A DNA stretch of 64,000 nt. It comes from Nioella aestuarii (GTDB lineage Bacteria; Pseudomonadota; Alphaproteobacteria; Rhodobacterales; Rhodobacteraceae). Positions 1 to 8,134 of the stretch are shown here, piece after piece. Location: the NCBI RefSeq assembly GCF_050896395.1, contig NZ_JBPBBA010000003.1, positions 1-64,000 on the forward strand, given 5' to 3'. Below the pieces are notes generated by a model. That model was given only the letters and a program-made list of their open reading frames with translations, had not been told where the DNA came from and ran no database searches. Made by a program: the position numbers and the translations under genes. The stretch's first letter is position 1, and each line of letters starts with the position of its first letter.

Positions 1-82
1 TCATTTGGCCTTTTTTGTATTCCTCCGCATACATTTCCGCTGCCGGATGCGTTTTGAGGAAAGAGGTGGATTGTTGCGTCAT
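1..82 (-). CDS. ABC transporter solute-binding protein, N-terminal fragment (partial)
   Basis: Only the first 27 codons lie in the window; the gene continues past the left edge. The ATG is at 80-82 on the minus strand, with a GGGAGA ribosome-binding site 6 bases before it. The visible peptide begins MTQQSTSFLKTHPAAEMYAE and goes on to a Lys-rich stretch. From memory, a leader of this type (HPAA.MYA.E.K.G.) precedes a twin-arginine SRREFL motif in peptide/nickel-type periplasmic binding proteins of Rhodobacteraceae, but the twin-arginine motif itself would fall outside the window. The substrate cannot be judged. It lies downstream of, and on the same strand as, the AraC-type regulator gene, which probably controls it. 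Confidence 0.55.
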   Translation of the reverse strand, partial: MTQQSTSFLKTHPAAEMYAEEYKKGQM

Positions 83-227
83 TGTCGTCTCCCTGTGACA
101 CACTCTCTTGTTTTTTGCCCGCCTTCAGGTCAGAGAGCAGCTGAGCCCAAAGATCGGTTACGAAGAGCATTAGCGCACCTTTACAGCCCATGCGTCAATG
201 GTGCCGTCATGTCTTTTTTTGTCATTT

Positions 228-259
228 TGCGACATGCGGATCGATTAAATGCGACACGC
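228..259. promoter_or_regulatory. Candidate regulator operator: two direct repeats 22 bp apart
   Basis: TGCGACATGC (228-237) and TGCGACACGC (250-259) are direct repeats differing at one base. Their starts are 22 bp apart, so two helical turns put them on the same DNA face. They lie between the AraC-type regulator gene (ending at 310) and the start of the solute-binding protein gene (82). AraC-family proteins usually bind such direct repeats through their two helix-turn-helix motifs. The assignment to this regulator is inference. Confidence 0.4.
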
Positions 260-309
260 TTGGCTTTCTGTGTCCTGTGCAGCTGCGGCATTGGCCGCGG
301 GTCACGGGA

Positions 310-1116
310 TCAGCCTGAGATCAGAATCTGCTGCGCAGGTGGCAGCTTTCGAAAGTCCGACGGGGTTCGCCCGGTCAGTTTAGAAAAGGCGCGTGTGAAA
401 TACGCGGCCGATGAGAACCCAAGTTCCGAGGCGATATCGCGGGCGGCCATGTCCGAGTCTACCAGCATTAGGCAGGCTTCATGGACGATGCGTTCCTGCA
501 AGATGGCCAGTGCCGGGCGCCCCGATGCATCCCTGCAAATGCGGGACAAATGCGTTGGCGTGACGCCAAGCTGTTCGGCATAGTCCGCCACGCCCTTGCC
601 GGTGCGAAAACCTCGTTCGACAAGGGTTGCGTATTTTTCGGCAAGGATATGGGTGCGATCGCGCAGGATGGTCCCGTCGTGAATGGCCAGCTGCCGAGCG
701 ACCCAGACCGAGACCAGAAGGCCATAGGCGCGCAAGGCCTCGTCCCAGGAAACGGCACGGGCGGCCAGTTCCTGTTCGATCTTGTCGAGATAGCCGGAAA
801 ACTGCGATTGCGCCTCGACGCTGGTCACTCGAACGTGAAAGGGCACCGTTGGCAGGTTGAGCGTCGGGTCAAGCGGCAGTTCCAAAAGCTCACCCTGAAC
901 CTGCGTTGACAGTTCCAGCGACATCATCGTGGCAGCCGGGATGAACACCACGGTATTGGGGCCATAGCCCCGCGTCACCGCGCCGATGGAAAACCGCCCC
1001 TGACCACGCGTGAACCAGAACAGCTGCGGTCGTGGATGAGAATGCAGCGTCGCATGCCGCCAAGGGGCAGCGCTGCGCAACTTGGCCAGCGATGTGACAC
1101 GGTAGACCTGAGACAT
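310..1116 (-). CDS. AraC-family transcriptional regulator with N-terminal cupin-like domain
   Basis: This 268-residue protein has the classic two-domain AraC plan. Residues ~1-100 look like a cupin sensor (His21, His25 and His27 in the first strand region), and residues ~176-257 carry two helix-turn-helix motifs ending in the family signature around GFSSAAYFTRAFSKLTGRTP. It should be a DNA-binding activator or repressor responding to a small ligand. The gene lies 227 bp upstream of, and on the same strand as, a truncated ABC solute-binding protein gene, and a direct repeat between them could be its operator, so control of substrate uptake is the likely role. The ligand cannot be read from the sequence. 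Confidence 0.85.
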   Translation of the reverse strand: MSQVYRVTSLAKLRSAAPWRHATLHSHPRPQLFWFTRGQGRFSIGAVTRGYGPNTVVFIPAATMMSLELSTQVQGELLELPLDPTLNLPTVPFHVRVTSVEAQSQFSGYLDKIEQELAARAVSWDEALRAYGLLVSVWVARQLAIHDGTILRDRTHILAEKYATLVERGFRTGKGVADYAEQLGVTPTHLSRICRDASGRPALAILQERIVHEACLMLVDSDMAARDIASELGFSSAAYFTRAFSKLTGRTPSDFRKLPPAQQILISG

Positions 1117-1183
1117 GGAGCGGAGCCTAGGCGCAGATTCCTGTTAAGGAAAGTGATCTGTTGGCAAAAACTTTCGGGGCGTC

Positions 1184-2101
1184 TCAGGGCAGGGATATCG
1201 CCTGCCAGTCCCGCATCCGGGCCCGAAACCAGGTGCGCTGGCGTTTGGCGTATTGTCGGCTGCCGATGATGGCAGCCTCGCGGGCGTCGTCCAAAGACAT
1301 CTCGCCACGAATGACCGCGATCAGCTCTGGCCCGCCAATGGCCTTCGCGGCACCGGCGGCGCGATGCCAGTCAGGTTCCAGCGCACGCGCCTCTTCCAGT
1401 GCCCCACCTGCAAGCATCAGGTCAAACCGCCGTTCGATTCGCTCCGCCAGCCAGTCGCGGTCAGCGTCCAGCAGCAAGGGCTGCGCACTCGCAAGGGGCA
1501 GAGCGGGGGCGGGTGTCTCTGCTTGCCAATCAGACAGCGGCCGTCCGGTGGCGCGGAGCACTTCCCACGCGCGCTGAATTCGCATGGGATTTTGCCGGTC
1601 GATGCGGGCAGCGATCACGGGGTCATGGCGATCAAGCGTCGCCAGCATCTCAGCGGGCTCCAGCGCATCGGCCTCCGCCCGGATGTCCGTTGGGGTTGGC
1701 GGAATTTCGGCCAGGCCTTCCGTCAGGGCCGAGAAGTTCAGCCCGGTGCCGCCGACAATGATCGGGCGAAGCCCGTCTGCCAGCAACGGCAGCACGTCTC
1801 GCAACCAGTGGCCGGTGGAATACTCGGCGTCAAAGGGCACATGGCCAAAAAGCGCATGGGGCGCGGCGGCTTCCTCCTCGGGCATAGGGCGCGCGGTTAG
1901 AACGCGCCAGCCGTCATAGACCTGCAACGCATCGGCATTGACGATCCGTCCGCCTTGCCGATCAGCGATTTCCAGCGCCAGGGCGGATTTGCCAGACGCG
2001 GTCGGGCCGGCGATCAGAATCGGCTGCTCGGCAGAAAATGTATTTATATTTATCAATGCTGTACGGGCCGTCCCTATCTTCTGTCTCCGGTTCCGAAACA
2101 C
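1184..2101 (-). CDS. miaA: tRNA dimethylallyltransferase
   Basis: MiaA transfers a dimethylallyl group to N6 of A37 in tRNAs reading UNN codons, using dimethylallyl diphosphate, a product of the isoprenoid pathway to which the nearby dxr belongs. The P-loop GPTASGKS is at residues 32-39 counted from the GTG at 2101, followed by the NADALQVY segment that corresponds to the family's DSxxVY motif. Length is normal at about 300 residues. The start is uncertain. The GTG has no good ribosome-binding site and adds a basic, poorly conserved N-terminus; a TTG at 2054-2056 would give 290 residues. The gene is divergent from pyrH. Confidence 0.9.
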   Translation of the reverse strand: MFRNRRQKIGTARTALININTFSAEQPILIAGPTASGKSALALEIADRQGGRIVNADALQVYDGWRVLTARPMPEEEAAAPHALFGHVPFDAEYSTGHWLRDVLPLLADGLRPIIVGGTGLNFSALTEGLAEIPPTPTDIRAEADALEPAEMLATLDRHDPVIAARIDRQNPMRIQRAWEVLRATGRPLSDWQAETPAPALPLASAQPLLLDADRDWLAERIERRFDLMLAGGALEEARALEPDWHRAAGAAKAIGGPELIAVIRGEMSLDDAREAAIIGSRQYAKRQRTWFRARMRDWQAISLP

Positions 2102-2218
2102 ATCCGATTGACCGTTGAACCTGCACGCTATTTAGGCCATGTTGCGCCCGGTCGCAAAGCGGCCCAAACTTGTGGCACATCCAGCGCCAGTCCTATCATC
2201 GCCAATCAAGGATTCCCC

Positions 2219-2947
2219 ATGCCCTCCGACACCGCATCCGCACCCGCCTATTCCCGCGTCATGCTGAAAATCTCGGGAGAGGCGTTGATGGGCGATCAGG
2301 GCTATGGGCTGCATCCCCCGACCGTCGAGCGTATCGCCAAGGAAGTGCAGTCGGTGCATTCCATGGGCGTGGAAATCTGCATGGTCATCGGTGGCGGCAA
2401 CATTTTCCGCGGCCTCCAGGGCAGCGCCCAGGGGATGGAACGGGCGACGGCAGACTACATGGGGATGCTGGCCACGGTCATGAACGCGCTGGCGATGCAG
2501 GGCGCTCTGGAAAAACTGGGCATCCACACCCGCGTCATCAGCGCCATTCCGATGGATCAGGTCTGCGAGCCATACATCCGCCGCCGCGCTGTGCGCCACC
2601 TGGAAAAAAAGCGCGTGGTGATCTTTGCCGCCGGTACCGGCAACCCCTATTTCACCACCGACACCGCTGCAACGCTGCGCGCCAATGAAATGAACTGTCA
2701 GGCGATCTTCAAGGGCACCAAAGTTGACGGGGTCTATGACAAGGATCCGGTCAAATACGAAGACGCAGAACGCTATGACACGATTTCCTATGACGACGTG
2801 CTGGCGCAGCATCTGGGCGTCATGGATGCCTCGGCCATTGCGCTCGCGCGAGAGAATGACATGCCGATCATTGTCTTCAGCCTGGACGAGCCCGGCGGCT
2901 TCAAAGGTATCCTTGCCGGGGAAGGCACCTATACAAAGGTGCTGTGA
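2219..2947 (+). CDS. pyrH: UMP kinase
   Basis: PyrH phosphorylates UMP to UDP with ATP, in the cytoplasm, as the committed step to UTP and CTP. The 242-residue protein is of the bacterial amino-acid-kinase-fold type (not the eukaryotic UMP/CMP kinase). Visible motifs are KISGEALMG near the N-terminus, GGGNIFRG in the nucleotide site and GTGNPYFTTDTAA. The ATG at 2219 is chosen over upstream in-frame codons because AAGGA precedes it at the right distance and the product then has the usual length. It heads the pyrH-frr-uppS-cdsA-dxr-rseP run, a conserved proteobacterial order, and frr follows after 47 bp. Confidence 0.96.
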   Translation: MPSDTASAPAYSRVMLKISGEALMGDQGYGLHPPTVERIAKEVQSVHSMGVEICMVIGGGNIFRGLQGSAQGMERATADYMGMLATVMNALAMQGALEKLGIHTRVISAIPMDQVCEPYIRRRAVRHLEKKRVVIFAAGTGNPYFTTDTAATLRANEMNCQAIFKGTKVDGVYDKDPVKYEDAERYDTISYDDVLAQHLGVMDASAIALARENDMPIIVFSLDEPGGFKGILAGEGTYTKVL

Positions 2948-2994
2948 ACGGGGTAGAACCCAATCAACGATCAAGACCTGACGGAGTAACGGGC

Positions 2995-3561
2995 ATGTCC
3001 GAGGACGATATCGAGATTGATCTGGACGATCTGAGCCGCCGGATGGATGGCGCTTTGGCGTCCCTCAGAACGGAATTTGCATCATTGCGCACGGGTCGGG
3101 CATCCGCCGCGATGCTGGAGCCGGTGCAGGTTGAGGCCTATGGCCAGATGACACCGATCAACCAGGTGGGCACGGTAAACGTGCCTGAGCCGCGCATGGT
3201 CACCATCAATGTCTGGGACAAGTCGATGGTGAACAAGGTGGAGAAGGCCATTCGCGAAAGCGGCCTTGGCATCAATCCGCAGATGAACGGCACCATCATC
3301 ATGCTGCCGATCCCGGAATTGAACGAGGAGCGCCGCCGCGAACTGACCAAGGTGGCCGGAAACTATGCCGAACACGCCCGCGTTGCGATCCGCAATGTAC
3401 GACGTGATGGTATGGATCAGGTCAAGAAGGCCAAGGCAAACGGCATGTCTGAGGATGACCAGAAGCTATGGGAAAGCGAGGTCCAGGACCTCACCGATGC
3501 CCATATTGCCAAGGTCGACGCCTTCCTGGCTACCAAACAGGAAGAGATCATGCAGGTCTGA
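2995..3561 (+). CDS. frr: Ribosome recycling factor
   Basis: Frr splits the post-termination ribosome together with EF-G. The 188-residue product is close to the usual 185-187. It keeps the conserved stretches RTGRASAAMLEPV and NPQMNGTIIMLPIPELNEERR and the long helices of the three-helix-bundle domain. An open frame runs further upstream into the pyrH stop, but the ATG at 2995 follows a GGAG site and gives the family length. It is almost certainly co-transcribed with pyrH and uppS. Confidence 0.96.
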   Translation: MSEDDIEIDLDDLSRRMDGALASLRTEFASLRTGRASAAMLEPVQVEAYGQMTPINQVGTVNVPEPRMVTINVWDKSMVNKVEKAIRESGLGINPQMNGTIIMLPIPELNEERRRELTKVAGNYAEHARVAIRNVRRDGMDQVKKAKANGMSEDDQKLWESEVQDLTDAHIAKVDAFLATKQEEIMQV

Positions 3562-3593
3562 GGACCTGTGTGATCGCCCAGTGGGGAAGGCCG

Positions 3594-4319
3594 ATGGCCC
3601 CTAAGGACCAAGAAAGCAGCACCCCACGCCATGTGGCGATCATCATGGATGGCAATGGCCGGTGGGCCAAACAGCGCGGTCGTCCGCGTCTGGTGGGCCA
3701 CCACGCCGGGGCGCGCCGTGTTCAGGAAATCGTCGAGGCCTGCACCCCCTTGGGCGTCAAGTACCTGACGATCTTTGCCTTTTCGACCGAGAACTGGAAA
3801 CGTACCCAAACCGAAGTTGCCGGGCTGATGCGCCTTTTCAAGCGCTTCATCACCAACAAAGCGCAGGAATTGCACGCCAAGAACGTCCGGGTTCGCTTCA
3901 TCGGAGACCGGGTCCGGCTGGAGCCGCGGCTCCAGGACATGATGGACAATCTGGAACTTCTGACTGCCGATAATACCGGCGTCAATCTGACCATCGCTCT
4001 GAATTATGGCGGTCGGGACGAGGTGGCACGCGCCACCAAACGACTGGCGCAGGATGTGGCGGCGGGCAAGCTGAAGCCGGAAGATGTCGATGGCGAGACA
4101 CTGCCACGTTACCTGGACACCTGCTACCTGCCAGACCCGGATCTGGTGATCCGCACCTCTGGCGAGGCACGTATTTCCAACTTCCTGCTCTGGCAGTCAG
4201 CCTATGCGGAATACGAGTTCATTGACACGCTCTGGCCCGATTTTTCGGATGAAGAATTTGCCAAGGTTTTGGCCCGCTACGGTCAGCGCGACCGCCGCTT
4301 TGGTGCGGTGAAGGCATGA
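3594..4319 (+). CDS. uppS: Undecaprenyl diphosphate synthase (cis-prenyltransferase)
   Basis: UppS extends farnesyl diphosphate with eight isopentenyl units to the C55 carrier lipid used for peptidoglycan and O-antigen. The 241-residue protein has the catalytic motif MDGNGRWAK (Asp19), the FAFSTENWKR segment, and the C-terminal RTSGEARISNFLLWQSAYAE block that binds isopentenyl diphosphate. The ATG at 3594 follows GGGGAAGG. The stop overlaps the cdsA start by 4 bases, so the two are probably translationally coupled. Confidence 0.96.
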   Translation: MAPKDQESSTPRHVAIIMDGNGRWAKQRGRPRLVGHHAGARRVQEIVEACTPLGVKYLTIFAFSTENWKRTQTEVAGLMRLFKRFITNKAQELHAKNVRVRFIGDRVRLEPRLQDMMDNLELLTADNTGVNLTIALNYGGRDEVARATKRLAQDVAAGKLKPEDVDGETLPRYLDTCYLPDPDLVIRTSGEARISNFLLWQSAYAEYEFIDTLWPDFSDEEFAKVLARYGQRDRRFGAVKA

Positions 4320-5137
4320 GCGGCGCGGGAAAATGGGGCGATCTGGGGCCGCGCGTGGCCTCTGGTGTTGCATTGGCAGCTGTAGGGTTCGGATTGATTT
4401 ATGTGGGTGGCTATCCGCTTCTCATTGGATTGGTCGTGCTTGGCGGTTTCGGCATCTGGGAATTGCATCGCCTGCTTGGGGGGCAAGCTCCCGTTCGTGC
4501 CGGGGGGCTTGCTGCAACGGCAATCTTCGCGACCTGTTTTGCCCAGATATTCACCTTTGCTACCGGCGAGGGTTTTCTCGATTCCATTTATCTCACGCCT
4601 TGGATTGTTCCGTTCCTTGGGCTGGCCCTTTGGGGCGGTGTGCAGAATGTCGAGGCGCAAAACCGTTGGATCTTCGTGCTCTACGGTATGTTCTTCCTCT
4701 TTGCTGTCGCCGGCATGTTCTATTTGCGGATCATGTATGGACTGATCTTCGTTGCGTTCCTTGTGGGCGTCGTGGTCGCAACCGATATCGCAGGCTATTT
4801 CGCGGGGCGTATCATCGGCGGGCCAAAATTCTGGCCACAGGTCAGCCCCAAGAAAACATGGTCCGGCACCATTGCAGGCTGGATCGCCTCTGCTGCCGTG
4901 GCCTGGGGGCTGCTCGGATTTGAACCTGTCATGGTCCTGCTGATCGCGCCGCTATTGTCGCTGGCCTCGCAGATGGGCGATGTGGTGGAAAGCGCAATCA
5001 AGAGGCATGTGGGCGTCAAGGACGCCTCCAACCTCATTCCTGGCCACGGCGGCGTGCTGGACCGGTTTGACGGAATGACCGGCGCAGGTGCCGTTGCGAC
5101 GCTGGCCATGGCCACGGTCGGGGGCCTGTTGATGTGA
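4316..5137 (+). CDS. cdsA: Phosphatidate cytidylyltransferase
   Basis: CdsA makes CDP-diacylglycerol from phosphatidic acid and CTP, the precursor of all bacterial glycerophospholipids. The 273-residue protein is hydrophobic with several membrane helices. Near the C-terminus it carries the CDP-DAG synthase signature, seen here as SAIKRHVGVKDASNLIPGHG followed by GVLDRFDGM. It overlaps uppS and dxr by 4 bases each (ATGA and GTGA junctions), which indicates one tightly coupled operon. Confidence 0.95.
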   Translation: MSGAGKWGDLGPRVASGVALAAVGFGLIYVGGYPLLIGLVVLGGFGIWELHRLLGGQAPVRAGGLAATAIFATCFAQIFTFATGEGFLDSIYLTPWIVPFLGLALWGGVQNVEAQNRWIFVLYGMFFLFAVAGMFYLRIMYGLIFVAFLVGVVVATDIAGYFAGRIIGGPKFWPQVSPKKTWSGTIAGWIASAAVAWGLLGFEPVMVLLIAPLLSLASQMGDVVESAIKRHVGVKDASNLIPGHGGVLDRFDGMTGAGAVATLAMATVGGLLM

Positions 5138-6318
5138 GCCGTTCGGTCAGCATCTTCGGGGCCACCGGGTCAATCGGGCAAAGCACGCTCGACCTTATCC
5201 GGCGCGATCGGGGGGGCTATCGCATTGTGGCACTGACTGGTGGGCGCAATGTGGCGCAGCTTGCCGCAGACGCCCGCGAATTCAATGCCGAGATTGCCGT
5301 CACCTGTTTTGACGATTGCCTTCCTGCGCTGCGAGAGGCGCTGTCTGGCACCACGATTGCTGTGGCAGCAGGGGAAAAGGCGTTGATTGAAGCGGCTGAC
5401 CGGCCCGCCGACTGGACCATGTCCGCGATTGTCGGCGCTGCGGGGCTTGCACCTGGGTTTCACGCGCTGCGACACGGGCGGACTTTGGCACTGGCCAACA
5501 AGGAAAGCCTTGTGACCGCCGGACCGCTGTTAATGGCAGAAGCCCGCGCCCATGGCGCCCGCATTCTACCCGTGGACAGCGAGCATTCCGCCGTGTTCCA
5601 GGCATTGGTGGGCGAGGATATGGCCGCAGTCGAGCGGATCATCATCACGGCCTCGGGCGGCGCGCTGCGCGATTGGCCGCTTGAACGGCTTGCACAAGCG
5701 ACCGTTGCCGACGCCTGCAAGCATCCCAACTGGGACATGGGCAAGCGGATCACCATCGACTCGGCCTCGATGTTCAACAAGGCGCTAGAGCTGATCGAGA
5801 CCCGCGAGTTTTTTGGGATCAGCCCGGAAAAGATCGACACCGTCATTCACCCTCAGAGCATTGTTCATGCGCTTGTGGGGTTCAATGACGGGGCGCTGAT
5901 GGCGCATCTGGGCGCGCCCGATATGCGCCATGCCATCGGCTATGCGCTGCACTGGCCTGAACGGCGGAACTTGCCAGTGGATCGAATCGACCTTGCCAAG
6001 CTTGCGACGCTAGATTTCCGCCCGGCGGACGAAACGCGGTTTCCCGCGTTGCGCTTGGCGCGGCAGGTCATGGAAACCGGCGGCGGGGCAGGGACGGTGT
6101 TCAATGCCGCGAAAGAGGTGGCGCTCGATCATTTCATCGCCGGAAACATCCGGTTTACCGACATGGCGGGACTGGTAGAGGCGACACTTGACGCGATGTC
6201 GCGCGAAATTCGTCTTACCGATGCCATGGACAGCCTTGAGACAGTGCTGCAAACCGACCATCTGACACGGATCCGGGCAGAAGACCTGGCCAAACCCAGA
6301 CAGGAGCAGACCGCGTGA
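5134..6318 (+). CDS. dxr: 1-deoxy-D-xylulose 5-phosphate reductoisomerase
   Basis: Dxr converts 1-deoxy-D-xylulose 5-phosphate to 2-C-methyl-D-erythritol 4-phosphate with NADPH, the first committed step of the non-mevalonate isoprenoid pathway. It has 394 residues, as usual. The NADPH-binding GATGSIGQSTL is at residues 9-19. The metal and substrate region is seen in LPVDSEHSAVFQ, ASGGALRDW and the conserved KHPNWDMGKRITIDSASMFN. The GTG start overlaps the cdsA stop by 4 bases. Its product feeds UppS and MiaA, whose genes flank it. Confidence 0.96.
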   Translation: MSRSVSIFGATGSIGQSTLDLIRRDRGGYRIVALTGGRNVAQLAADAREFNAEIAVTCFDDCLPALREALSGTTIAVAAGEKALIEAADRPADWTMSAIVGAAGLAPGFHALRHGRTLALANKESLVTAGPLLMAEARAHGARILPVDSEHSAVFQALVGEDMAAVERIIITASGGALRDWPLERLAQATVADACKHPNWDMGKRITIDSASMFNKALELIETREFFGISPEKIDTVIHPQSIVHALVGFNDGALMAHLGAPDMRHAIGYALHWPERRNLPVDRIDLAKLATLDFRPADETRFPALRLARQVMETGGGAGTVFNAAKEVALDHFIAGNIRFTDMAGLVEATLDAMSREIRLTDAMDSLETVLQTDHLTRIRAEDLAKPRQEQTA

Positions 6319-7646
6319 CCGATCTTATCCCCACCTTTGGTGGCTTTGCCTTTACCATTTTGGCCTTTGTTGCGGCGTTGTCGATCATCGTCGCGATCCA
6401 TGAATACGGCCATTACATCGTGGGGCGCTGGTCGGGAATCCACGCGGAAGTGTTCTCGCTCGGCTTCGGTCCGGTGCTTTTTTCCCGAGTGGATCGACGC
6501 GGAACCAAGTGGCAGATCGCGGCGTTGCCATTCGGCGGCTACGTGAAGTTCCTTGGCGACGCGGATGCGGCATCGGGCAAGGATGCGGCCGCCTTGGATG
6601 CGCTTGACGCCAACGAGCGGCGCCGGTCGATGCATGGCGCGCCGCTATGGGCGCGGGCTGCCACCGTCGCGGCCGGGCCTGTTTTCAACTTCATCCTGTC
6701 GATCATAGTGTTTGCGGGCGTGATGATGTTTTCCGGTCAGGCGTCCGACGAACCGGTCGTGGGTGACTTGCGCCCGATGCCCGCCGAGATGCAGCTGTTG
6801 CAACAGGGCGACCGAATTACCGCGATCGAGGGCCAGCCCGTCGAAAGCCTTGCCGATGTGTTCGAGCTTGGCCGCACGCTCGCCCCGGCTGCCAGCCTGA
6901 ATTATGACATCCAGCGCGATGGTTCTGCCATGACGGTTCAGGCCAATTTTCCTTTGATCCCCGTGGTTGAGAGCATCACACCGCGGTCTGCCGCGATGGA
7001 TGCGGGCCTTGAACGCGGCGATGTCATCCGCACAATCAATGGCGATCCGGTTTATGCGTTCGAGCAATTGCGGACGGCGGTTGAGGCTTCACAGGGCGCG
7101 GATCTTGCATTGGAGGTCTGGCGCTCTGGCGAATTGATCGACATCACTCTTGCCCCGCGCCGTATGGATCTTCCATCGCCCGAGGGCGGGTTCGAAACCC
7201 GCTGGCTGATCGGTGTCACTGGCGGGCTGTTTTTTGGTCCGGAGATCACCCATGTCGGGTTCGGATCAGCGATCACCGCTGGCGCAGCAACGGTTGTGAA
7301 TGTGATCCAAACATCGCTGTCAGGGCTTTGGCACATGATCACCGGAGCGATTTCCAGCTGTAACCTGCAAGGCCCGATTGGCATCGCTGAAACCTCGGGG
7401 GCGGCAGCCAGCCAAGGGCTGGACAGTTTCTTCTGGTTCGTGGCGGTTCTGTCTACAGCCGTTGGATTGCTGAATCTCTTCCCGATTCCGGTTCTGGATG
7501 GTGGTCATCTTCTGTTCCATGCGTTCGAGGCCGTGGCAGGGCGCCCGCCCTCGGACAAAGCGCTGCGGATCTTTATGACCGTTGGCTTGACGCTGATCCT
7601 GTCGCTGATGCTGTTTGCCCTGACAAATGACCTGTTCTGCCCGTAA
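6315..7646 (+). CDS. rseP: Site-2 intramembrane zinc metalloprotease RseP
   Basis: RseP-type proteases cut membrane-spanning anti-sigma factors and signal-peptide remnants inside the inner membrane. The 443-residue protein has the zinc motif HEYGH at residues 29-33 in its first transmembrane helix and the second active-site motif LDG near residues 394-396. In between it has at least one PDZ-type region, after the PVFNFILSI helix. The GTG start overlaps the dxr stop by 4 bases. It is placed before bamA as in many proteobacteria, consistent with a role in outer-membrane stress control. Confidence 0.93.
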   Translation: MTDLIPTFGGFAFTILAFVAALSIIVAIHEYGHYIVGRWSGIHAEVFSLGFGPVLFSRVDRRGTKWQIAALPFGGYVKFLGDADAASGKDAAALDALDANERRRSMHGAPLWARAATVAAGPVFNFILSIIVFAGVMMFSGQASDEPVVGDLRPMPAEMQLLQQGDRITAIEGQPVESLADVFELGRTLAPAASLNYDIQRDGSAMTVQANFPLIPVVESITPRSAAMDAGLERGDVIRTINGDPVYAFEQLRTAVEASQGADLALEVWRSGELIDITLAPRRMDLPSPEGGFETRWLIGVTGGLFFGPEITHVGFGSAITAGAATVVNVIQTSLSGLWHMITGAISSCNLQGPIGIAETSGAAASQGLDSFFWFVAVLSTAVGLLNLFPIPVLDGGHLLFHAFEAVAGRPPSDKALRIFMTVGLTLILSLMLFALTNDLFCP

Positions 7647-7660
7647 CCCGGCAGGACAGG
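7631..7660 (+). other. Hairpin spanning the rseP stop codon
   Basis: CCTGTTCTGCC (7631-7641) can pair with GGCAGGACAGG (7650-7660), giving an 11-bp RNA stem with one G-U pair and an 8-base loop that contains the TAA stop. No U-run follows, so it is not a standard terminator. It could protect the 3' end of the upstream operon transcript or reduce read-through into bamA. Confidence 0.45.
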
Positions 7661-7799
7661 TTGGGCATGTTGGGCAAATCTCCTAAAAAGCGAAACAATT
7701 CGCAAAAGCGTCAAGGCCATGCCCAACTCCCGCCCCAATTGACCGCGAGTCTTGGTGCTGCAAGGGCAATCCGCCCGTAGACAGACCGAGGCAAGACCC

Positions 7800-7925
7800 A
7801 TGAGAGTGATCAACAACAGCTACCGCAGCTTCAGCTTCTTCGTAGAGGTGAATATCGACCGGTTCCTGGTGCCAGTGACGATTGTCGGCGCCTTGACCGT
7901 GGCCGCCTGGCTGGTCACACTCTGA
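7800..7925 (+). CDS. Small single-pass membrane peptide upstream of bamA
   Basis: An ATG at 7800 opens a 41-codon frame with a GAGG ribosome-binding site about 8 bases upstream. The peptide has an N-terminal polar and aromatic part (MRVINNSYRSFSFFVEVNID) followed by an 18-residue hydrophobic stretch from Val24 to Leu41 that would cross the membrane. It ends directly with that helix. It sits alone between rseP and bamA, and a strong hairpin begins 42 bp after its stop. I do not know the function. Coding is supported by its start signal, the charged/hydrophobic layout and its position, but without comparison it remains a prediction. Confidence 0.5.
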   Translation: MRVINNSYRSFSFFVEVNIDRFLVPVTIVGALTVAAWLVTL

Positions 7926-7966
7926 ATTCCAAGATTGTCGGCCCCTGCCAGGGCCACGATACGATG

Positions 7967-7996
7967 CAAACCGGCGCCGGTCAGGCCGCCGGTTTG
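7967..7996 (+). terminator. Strong hairpin, possible terminator of the small peptide gene
   Basis: CAAACCGGCG (7967-7976) and CGCCGGTTTG (7987-7996) form a perfect 10-bp stem with a 10-base loop. There is no clean U-run after it, so termination would be Rho-independent only weakly. It separates the rseP operon and the small peptide gene from the bamA promoter. Confidence 0.4.
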
Positions 7997-8070
7997 GCGA
8001 TTCAACACCCGAATAATGTATATCTTGTGCCACGGTCAGGAATTACTCCTACACCGTGGGTTAACGCGTT

Positions 8071-8099
8071 TTGACAAGCCCCACCTCGCACGATAGAGC
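8071..8099 (+). promoter_or_regulatory. Candidate sigma-70 promoter for bamA
   Basis: A perfect -35 box TTGACA (8071-8076) is followed, after exactly 17 bp, by TAGAGC (8094-8099) as a weak -10. Transcription would begin near 8106, about 30 bases before the bamA ATG. This suggests bamA and the lipid A genes have their own promoter rather than relying on rseP read-through. Confidence 0.45.
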
Positions 8100-8134
8100 T
8101 TTCTATAGCTTAGATACTTGGCGGGGCGGATTCG

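Noticed and set aside
2102..2218. TTGACC (2108-2113) with TATTTA as a promoter for pyrH
   Set aside because: The spacer is only 15 bp, so I did not list it as a feature; it may still contribute.
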